This document shows, piece by piece, positions 56,750 to 64,000 of a stretch of 64,000 bases of DNA (the stretch's first letter is position 1; each line of letters opens with the position of its first letter). The translations under genes and the position numbers were made by a program. Origin of the DNA: Meghimatium bilineatum (taxonomy: Eukaryota; Mollusca; Gastropoda; Stylommatophora; Philomycidae). A model generated the notes under the pieces. That model saw nothing but the letters and a program-made list of their open reading frames with translations, made no database searches and was not told where the DNA came from. The stretch lies in the NCBI GenBank assembly GCA_034231615.1, contig CM067298.1, positions 23,963,934-24,027,933 of the forward strand. The letters are read 5' to 3'.

Positions 56750-57022
56750 CTATAATGTTAAAGAAAAAGTTAGTTTTTTTCGGTCACATTAAGAGACACG
56801 ACGGCATGGAGTGTTACTGGAGGAGATGCTATAAGGCAACATGCGCAAAGGTTGCCCAAGACATTCAAGAGGACAAAAGCTGGACAAAAGCTGGACAAAA
56901 GACATTCAAGAATGTCTGCGCATGTCACTAAAAGAGGCAGGATAACCTGCTAAGACCGCGAAGAATTCAAGAGATCCATAGAGAAGATTACGTTCTGGAA
57001 AGAATGTCACCTGATGATGATA
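56750..57022 (+). mobile_element. LINE 3' end, family B
   Basis: Reads LKKKLVFFGHIKRHDGME near 56760, then a decayed basic segment containing a 13-bp tandem repeat (AGCTGGACAAA at 56878-56901), and ends AATGTCACCTGATGATGATA. The next LINE fragment follows without spacer. Confidence 0.65.
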
Positions 57023-58735
57023 GAACAGTAGCGAACGGGCAATTAATTAGTAAAGAGAACAAAATCTTACTAAGAATAGTTATGAAAAGAATACAGCAAA
57101 AATTAAAAACCGAAGTTAACGAGGTACAAGCAGGATTTCGGTCAGGATAAGTCACACAAGATCATTAAATATGAGAAACATTATCGAAAAAATGTGAGAA
57201 TGCAAAGCAGATCTATACATGTGTTTTATCTATACATGTGTTTTATCTATACATGTGTTTTATCTATACATGTGTTTATCTATACATGTGTTTTATCTAT
57301 GCATGTGTTTTATCTATGCATGTGTTTTATCTATGCATGTGTTTTATCTATACATGTGTTTTATCTATACATGTGTTTTATCTATGCATGTGTTTTATCT
57401 ATACATGTGTTTTATCTATACATGTGTTTTATCTATGCATGTGTTTTATCTATGCATGTGTTTTATCTATACATGTGTTTTATCTATGCATGTGTTTTAT
57501 CTATACATGTGTTTTATCTATACATGTGTTTTATCTATGCATGTGTTTTATCTATACATGTGTTTTATCTATACATGTGTTTTATCTATGCATGTGTTTT
57601 ATCTATACATGTGTTTTATCTATACATGTATTTTATCGTCTATTCCAAAGCATTTGATTGCGTAGGGGTCTACATCAGTAACAATGGGAAATAATGAGAG
57701 AAATGGGCTTCCCAGAACATCTAACATATCTTGGTGAATCACTCTACTATAATGAACAAGCAGCTGTGAGGATTGATGTGATATCTCAGAAAGGTTTTCG
57801 GTAGATAGCGGGATAAGACAGGGATACACCCTATCACCATAGTTATATAATATATGTGCAGAAAACATCATGAGGAAAGTAAGGAACGTCAAGGAACACA
57901 AAAAATTCCATCCCCTAAATATCGGAAGATGTGAAATACCAGAGATAAGATACGCAGATGATATGGTATTTCTAACTGCACGCATAGAAGGGCTAGAAAG
58001 GATGATCATTAAAACAAAAGCATGCAGTGAAGAACAGAACCTTCAATTAAATATTCAGAAAATCAAGATCATGACAACAGATAAAACCAAAGTAACACCA
58101 AGAATTAAAATACATAACATGGAACTGGAAAACGTCGACAAGTTTGATTATCTGGGTGAAAATATTAACAGCTTATGTGATTGTGCAATGGAAATTATGA
58201 AAAGATTAGCAATAACGAAATTAAAAGAAATGAAAAATATTTGAAAAAAACTGTTATACAGAGACAAAAGTTATGCTTCTTAGATAGTTTCCAATTGCAA
58301 CTTATGTCAGTGAGACTTGGACAATAAATAGAACAACGGGAAAAAATATCGGCTTTCGAACTGAAGTGTTACAGGGAAATTTTATCTCCATCAGAATTTC
58401 TTGGACAGAAAAGATAAGGAATAGTGAAGTTTTGAATATGCTGGATATAGAGAAAGGATTACTGGTGAATACAATTTTATATGGAAAGCTGAAATATTTC
58501 GAACATATAAAAAGACGCGATGGCATGGAGAGACGCATATTAGAGAGAAGAATTCGGGAGGAAGAAGAGGTAGACCTAGAAGGAGATGGACAGATGACAT
58601 CAAAGACTGTATAAAGATAGCATTGGAGTAGGCAGGAACATTGACACAGGGTAGAGTCAGGTTAAGGATATCACTTTCAAAGACAACGTTCTGGAAAAAA
58701 ATATGTCACGTGATGATGATGATCAGAACGACCCA
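57023..58735 (+). mobile_element. LINE, family B, with a minisatellite grown inside the RT
   Basis: Pieces in order: RIVMKRIQQKLKTEVNEVQA + GFRSG near 57090-57150; CKADLYMCFI at 57203-57232; a 17-bp array (57212-57637); then the rest of motif A, YSKAFDCVG-like, near 57640-57660; a damaged motif B region; IRYADDMVFLTARIEGLERM (motif C) near 57945-58000; VDKFDYLGENINS; EFLGQKR near 58395; YFEHIKRRDGMERR near 58490; and RRGRPRRRWTDDIKD-like residues near 58575. The 3' end is TCACGTGATGATGATGA at about 58705-58721. Frameshifted throughout; no endonuclease. Confidence 0.82.
57212..57637. repeat. 17-bp minisatellite, 25 copies, inside LINE motif A
   Basis: The unit is CTATACATGTGTTTTAT, with a CTATGCATG variant and one 16-bp unit. 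Three units equal 51 bp and lack stops, so all three plus frames stay open (139-166 codons); these are not genes. The first unit overlaps LINE codons for LYMCFI. Confidence 0.95.
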
Positions 58736-58742
58736 CTTCCAC

Positions 58743-58765
58743 AAAAAAAAAAAAAAAAAAAAAAA
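58743..58765 (+). repeat. Poly(A) run, 23 bp
   Basis: A pure A run between the family B 3' region and the family D LINE. It may be a retroposon tail. Confidence 0.8.
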
Positions 58766-59684
58766 CTTTTCAACAACGTGCAGAAGTGTTCAAGAAAACC
58801 TCAGAATATACAAAATACGTGGCCCAGCAAAAAAAGCAGATGAGATCGAGACTTATGCTGATAAGAATTATTCCAAACGCTTCTACAATGTCTTACAAAA
58901 GATCCACGGTCCACAATCTTTCTGCCTGACGTCAATCGTGGATGCCAATGACACCAAGTCACTAAATGAGAAGGCTCAGATATTAGACTGATTTGGGCAG
59001 AGCACTTCCAGGCTGTCCAGCATTAAACATCTAACGTACGAAATTAAGCTATAACACGCATGTTACAAGTTCAAATAACAGCAAACATCAATATCACTCT
59101 CAACTTGGCTGAAATTACAAAAGCAACCAATCAACCGTTCAATAAGAAAATATTTGGTGTTTACTCATTGCCGACAGAAGCCTACACAGTAGGAGGTTCC
59201 ATTTTGATGCAGAAACTGACTTATCTATTCCACTCAATCTGAACCAAAGATTTTGTTCCACAAAAAATAAAAGATGACACTATCGTCCATCTTTATAAGC
59301 GTAAAGACAATCGCCGATCCTGTGACAACAAGGAAATATCTCCCCTGTCAATTGTTGGTAAAATAATTGCCCGCATCCCCATCAACCGTTCAAATGACCA
59401 TCTAGAACAAGATTTACTCCCAGAGATTAAGTGTTTCTTTAGAACAAAACGCGGAACTATCGATATGGTATTTGCAGCTTGACAACTCCAGGAGAAATGC
59501 CAAGAACAACAGTGCAATCCCTACATGGTTTTAATAGATTTAACAAAAGCCGTTGGAGCAAACATAAAATGACTATGGAAGATCATAGGAAAATTTGACT
59601 GCCCGATAAATTTATCAAGATCGTCCAGCAGCTTCTCGAGGGTATGATGGCTCGTGTAATAAGTGACGGAGAGCTGCCATATGT

Positions 59685-62170
59685 TTTAAGATGGTCGTCT
59701 GCAATATCTTTCAGGAGGCTGTAGCGTATTCTATCGGGCACTGGAGTGCCATCTGATGTTTTCTTTATGGTATCTTTTACATTCTTCAACGAGACCAGTT
59801 CCTCATCAGCGATATCGTTTGTTACTAGCGGTGCTATTAAAGTGGTCACTATAGTCTTACATTCATCAATATTGTTCTGGTCTGATTGTTGAAGGTATCT
59901 GCTGAAGAAAGCGCTGCCCTTCTGCTCATCTGTGCTTAGTATAAGCCCCGAATCGTCCTTCAAACACAGGTTTAGTTTTGTGTCAGTTTTTCGATTCATT
60001 GCCTTGTGTAAATTTCCAAAATTTGTATAGGGCACTGTCAACTGCCACATCTTGTGCGAAATTATCCCAGCGTTCTTTCTTGGTATCCTTTACGATTTGT
60101 TTAAAGGATTTAGTAGTCTTCTTCATAGTACGCTCCGACTCTTTTTTGCTTTCCATGGAGACTCGGAGAAAATGTCTATGGCAAGGTGCTGGAGAGAATA
60201 ATCGCTAGAAGACTGGCATTCGATTTAGAAAATAAAGGCCTACTTCCTGATACTCTATGTGCATACAGACCGAGGAGAGATACGACCACAATTGTGACAA
60301 TCCTCGCCTATGACATCTACAAAGGGTTTTAGGAAAAGGAGGAAACAGTGGTCGCCACGGTCGACCTAGAAGATGCTTAAAACAGAGTCAGCTTTGGCCA
60401 GCTAATACATTGGCTAAGCAAACTCAGCATCGACTGGTGGATAATTCGATGGATAGCAATGGTGTTAATGTCCAGACCTGTTGCTCTGAGATTAGGATCC
60501 TGGACATCAGAGATCAGAACTATAGCATCGGGATTACCACAGTGATCACCACTATCACCTGTACTATTTAATGTCTACACATACAAAATAGCGCAGCTAC
60601 AAGACCCTGGACCCGGCAGGATACTAACATATGCGGATGACCTCGTGATGGCATGATTGATGACGTCCAGCGTAATCTAGAAGATTTGTCGCTCTGGTGT
60701 ACTAACTACAATGCAGTTATTAATCCCACTAAGGCAAACATCGTCTGGTTCTCACTGAACAATAGAATAGTCACAGACAAATTACCAGCAGTCTCCTGCA
60801 TGGGCATCAACATTGGCAGGGAGCGGACTATGAAATATCTAGGCATCACTTTTGACAGAAGTCTATCCTTCGCGAAACATGTGGACAATATCATCCAGAA
60901 AGCTAGGAAGGTTGTCAGTGCAGTCAAAATCATGGTATCTGCAGAGTTGCTGCAGCGAACTCATTTTCAGATGATACAGGCAGTGGTATTATCTGTGTTG
61001 GACTATGGTTTAGGTTTATTGACGCTGTCGCAAACACATATGGATAGATTGGAGAGAGTTCAAAATGAGGCCATGAGAGCTGTCCTATGATGCACAAGAG
61101 ATACACCTATCGTGGCCATGAGGTTTCTCCTAGACCTACCTAGCATCAAATCAAGACATAAAATAGCCCAGGTTAAAGAATACTTCAAGGTCGCCAATAA
61201 TGATCATCACGTCTTACACCAATCTCTAGACAGCACAAAAGGAAAGCGAATCAAGAGAGGAAGGTCCTGGATGGCAGAAGCAGAAGATACCCTACTCAGA
61301 GTGTGTGAGCTGGAGGAAGTGGGAAAAGGCTGTGAATGGGTGACATAAGGCAAAGAGAGAAAATTATTGACAACAGTTGTGATACATATGGGAAGAGAGT
61401 GCCGCGACTGGGCTGCCAACAGAATAGGGGAAATGATCTAAGAATTCATACTGCAGCACTCGAAGACACATGATACAATAATTTACACAGACGGCTCAGT
61501 AACGCAAGAAACAAGCAGGTGTGGTTGGGTTTCGTGGCCTACCAAAATGGCAAGAAATTAGCTGAGAAGCCATCTGCCTACCCCACTACAACATCGAGTA
61601 TGCGAATGGAAATAGAAGCGGTGACAGCAGTTCTCACTTTGATGGTGACGCAACCACCAACAGACTCAGTTATTCTATCGGACTCTCAAAGTATGCTGCG
61701 CAAAATAGAAAAGTGTATGATCAGAACTGAATGGGTCACTCTTCTCGACAATGCACAGTTCATTACATGGATTTACTGTCCTGGCCATGCTGGGGTCAGG
61801 GGTAACGAAAGAGCCGATGTATTGGCTGGTAAAACTTTGGTGAATGGCACCGAGATAAGAAGAGACAGGATTGAATTGATTAGAGCAGTCATGGATACCC
61901 TACGAGAAGACGAGGAGGAAGTCGAACGTGACATACGAGAAGACGAGGAGGAAGTCGAACGTGACAATGTACATATTTAAAGAATGGTAGAAATGGGAGT
62001 GACTAGAGGTGATTGGAGAAAGTGATCCCTCTCCGGAAAGCTCAGAAGAACGCGCAATCAGCAACTGACTGGGACACTGAGCTTATACACTTTTAGATGA
62101 CTGACGGAACCGCAAGCAGAGCATATATGGGAATGCCCCCGGTGATGTGACGCTTGTTCCTAATCAAGAA
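59685..62170 (+). mobile_element. LINE F with internal inversion (twin-priming type)
   Basis: An RNase H-bearing LINE. The 3' portion (60163-62170, plus) has ENVYGKVLERIIARRLAFDL, EETVVATVDLEDA (motif A), SGLPQ.SPLSPVLFNVYT (motif B), LTYADDLVMA with YADD at 60630-60641, KYLGITFDRSLSFAKHV and RNase H. The 5' portion (59685 to about 60160) lies inverted. On the minus strand it reads KQIVKDTKKERWDNFAQDV, NLCLKDDSGLILSTDEQKGS and DRIRYSLLKDIADDHLK, sequence that belongs just upstream of the RT. About 40 residues are lost at the switch point. TGCCATATGT (59675-59684) and TGTCAGATGT (62171-62180) form a diverged target-site duplication in LINE D. Stops at 60330 and 60378 and others inactivate it. 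Confidence 0.83.
61440..61980 (+). pseudogene. LINE F RNase H domain
   Basis: All five RNase H landmarks are readable: IIYTDGSVTQE (Asp), MRMEIEAVTAV (Glu), VILSDSQSML (Asp), WIYCPGHAGVRGNERADVLA (His and final Asp). A frameshift lies between the first block and the second (near 61510-61530). The last 60 bp hold a perfect tandem duplication of 33 bp encoding REDEEEVERD twice before the stop at 61978. Upstream RT C-terminal residues (RVQNEAMRAVL) are separated by a stop at 61088. Confidence 0.85.
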
Positions 62171-62527
62171 TGTCAGATGTATTTGAAGTTACAAATGTCG
62201 TCACACAGGGTTGCATGGACACCCCAACATATTTCAGCATGATGTACATTGCCCTGCTCATGGACAGTCGCCAGGGTTGTAAAAATGACGGAGTAAAAAT
62301 AAATATAGGACAGATGGAAATATATTAATCTTAGACGACTACAAGCATTCAAAATAGTGAAAGAGATAGCTATCACATATCTGCTGTTTGCTGATGACTG
62401 CGCACTAATTGCCAGTTCCGAAAAAAAGACATACAAGCCAGCATGGACATGTTTCCTACAGCGTGTGACATGTTTGGCTTGACCATCAATACCAAGAAAA
62501 TGGAGGTAATGTTTCAACTCTCTTCCA

Positions 62528-62914
62528 CCCCATCAAGGCCAGCACCGTGCAGTGGTGATGGGGCTTAGTTCAGCCACCAGGGGCTGGAAACTAAGACTGG
62601 TCGGGCTGTCCCATTCGAGCAGGACCATAGTCCTGCCCAAGTAAGCAGAGTGCTGAAGACGGAGGCATCCAGCCAAAAGGCGCACAGATAATCAGGATGC
62701 CACGCACACAACACAACGGAAACATGTCTGTATCTATAAAAAGTTATGGTGCCTGCCCTGTGGCGGACGTTCAGGCAGGGACGGTGCCGGGCCCTATACC
62801 TCGAAAGGGCCCAACCTCAGACACTGTATGAACTACAAAAGACAGTGAGTTTTATTAAGGAGACAGTATTACAGATATAGACATGTTTCAAGTGAACGAA
62901 AGAAGAAGAAGAAG
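62528..62914 (+). mobile_element. 387-bp internally deleted LINE E (5' end fused to 3' end), own target-site duplication
   Basis: 62528-62820 matches the first 292 bp of LINE E (40034-40325), starting at the same CCCCATC. 62821-62914 matches its last 93 bp (44056-44148), ending in (GAA)n. The junction is CCCAACCTCAG|ACACTGTATG, so all coding sequence is gone. AACTCTCTTCCA (62516-62527) and AACTCTATTCCA (62915-62926) flank it, a 12-bp duplication with one mismatch. It was therefore inserted as a unit by target-primed reverse transcription, into the family D LINE, and was not formed by a deletion in place. It keeps whatever promoter the leader has and the 3' end recognised by the LINE machinery. 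Confidence 0.93.
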
Positions 62915-63600
62915 AACTCTATTCCAGTACCCTGGCCTAGCTATTAAGGTCAATATCTATAGTCTCTTACCAGTCTACAGATTCACTTATCTTAGTAAAA
63001 CTCTCTCCAGGGCTGATGACATTGATGTCGAAATCAACAAAATAATCTCTAGGCGACTTGCATTTGACAGACTGAGAAACATTGTGAACGGAAGAGTATT
63101 AACATGGCCACAAAATTAAGTCTGTCGCGCCATTATATTCACTACCTCGCTATACGATGAGACCTGGACAGTGTGCATCAGACACACCAGACAGTTAAAT
63201 CACGATACTGCATCACATAGATTTTTCATAGAATGCCCAACTGATACGGGTATGTGTGCATGTATGATACATGCATCCAGAAAATGCTTATGTTTGGTGA
63301 GTTCTTCAAAATGAAAACAAATGCCCGGTGGATAGAAGAGTCACGCTCGAAGTGTTTTTTAAGACCTTCAGCATCGACGTCACAGTCTGTCGCTCAGAAT
63401 CTATCAGTGTGATGCAGCAACGCCAGCAAAGGTGCTTGCATCGCTGAGAAGCATCTAATTTCAGACACACTGGGAAACGTGCTGCCAGAAAAAACACAAA
63501 AACGAAGACATAGACGCCCAACTATGATTATGTGTGTCTCAAATCTGGCAGATATTTTTGGTTTGTATTATTACATTACATCATTTGCGATTATTTAATT

Positions 63601-64000
63601 CACAAAAAAATAAAATTATATTGAATATGATAATCGTGTAATTAGTACAGGCACATAGAAATATGTGCGGTACATGAGACAGTGCCATTTAAAAAAAATG
63701 ATGTGTCCTGTTTGGATTCAAAATATTGTTAATTAATTAATGTGGCTATATTTTATTTTGAAATTCATTAAAATTACGACATATTTATTTACCTGCAAAG
63801 TAGTTTAATAATTGTTTAATGTTGTGGTCGAATTTAATATGTAAAATGTATATATCTGCTTATTATTACATGATAATATTTTTGGCACACTTTAAACTGT
63901 TCTCGTGACCTATTATATGGCTTGAACGTGTTCGAATGTTTACGGAAATATCGGCGGCATCTTTGAAATTTACCAAGAAAGGTAATAACATACGTTTATT
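63601..64000. other. No gene recognised
   Basis: AT-rich to the end of the window; no element or coding frame identified. Confidence 0.4.

Larger units (their letters stand above)
58766..63600 (+). mobile_element. LINE, family D, split by two younger retroposons
   Basis: Three collinear segments. 58766-59684: KADEIETYADKNYSKRFYNV, GPQSFCLTS, a decayed KAPG-type region, LYKRKDNRRSCDNKEISPLS near 59290-59345, QLQEKCQEQQCNPYMVLIDL near 59480-59540 (motif A) and MMARVISDGE. 62171-62527: SDVFEVTNVVTQGCMDTPTY (motif B region), LLFADDCALIASS with FADD at 62387-62398, and GLTINTKKMEVMF. 62915-63600: YRFTYLSKTLSRADDIDVEI, a decayed TSLYDETWTV, and a basic C-terminus around 63330-63500. The gaps are filled by LINE F and by the mini-LINE E. 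5' truncated; many stops. Confidence 0.82.

Noticed and set aside
57194-57694. Three overlapping 139-166-codon ORFs rich in Tyr, Cys and Phe
   Set aside because: The 17-bp unit has no stop in any plus frame; the array lies inside a dead LINE.

Overview
This is an AT-rich, gene-poor piece of an animal nuclear genome. It contains no bacterial operons, phage genes or rRNA. The LINE families, tRNA-derived SINEs, hAT and pogo DNA transposons, and long minisatellites point to a lophotrochozoan, most likely a mollusc; the species cannot be fixed from this window. The only good candidate for host coding sequence is one exon at 13142-13372 on the minus strand. It has a strong Kozak start and consensus splice sites. 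Almost everything else that can be named is a repeat.

Layout. 1-7.1 kb: decayed LINE pieces of several families, a tRNA-derived SINE and a long-inverted-repeat element. 7.8-10.1 kb: 50-bp and 34-bp minisatellites, with a SINE inserted in the second. 12-16.5 kb: LINE 3' end, the host exon, then a 24-bp minisatellite split by a LINE. 17-19.4 kb: LINE end, hAT transposase remnant and a 33/34-bp minisatellite. 20-26.6 kb: a 27-bp minisatellite broken by a hAT MITE, a 3.4-kb LINE (which itself carries a SINE) and a second SINE. 27.8-29 kb: adjacent 44-bp and 48-bp arrays. 30-35.3 kb: hAT-like MITE, a 1.6-kb long-inverted-repeat element and a 20-bp array. 36.6-44.1 kb: three LINEs, including a nearly full-length APE endonuclease/RT/RNase H element with target-site duplications. 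44.6-48.9 kb: a 4.3-kb 32-bp minisatellite with higher-order structure. 50.2-52.2 kb: a decayed pogo/Tigger-like transposon. 53-54 kb: a 20-copy 54-bp array. 56.7-63.6 kb: a stack of nested LINEs.

I separate six LINE lineages by their protein motifs and 3' ends, labelled A-F here. A: LLFADDQ-type RT. B: 3' ends with GATGAT runs. C: RPK/RPR-type C-terminus. D: C-terminal C2H2 finger. E: APE + RT + RNase H with a (GAA)n tail. F: RNase H element with the VATVDLEDA motif. All visible copies carry stops, frameshifts or deletions.

The most interesting structures are: (1) a 387-bp element at 62528-62914 in which the exact 5' end of LINE E is fused to its exact 3' end, flanked by its own target-site duplication; (2) a LINE F copy with an internal inversion of the kind expected from twin priming, nested in LINE D; (3) a 17-bp minisatellite that grew out of a LINE's own reverse-transcriptase coding sequence; (4) repeated insertion of LINEs, SINEs and a hAT MITE into minisatellites; (5) a SINE-like family sharing its 3' tail with LINE E, suggesting a LINE/SINE partnership; and (6) a family of elements with long inverted termini that contain a Pol III B-box-like motif.
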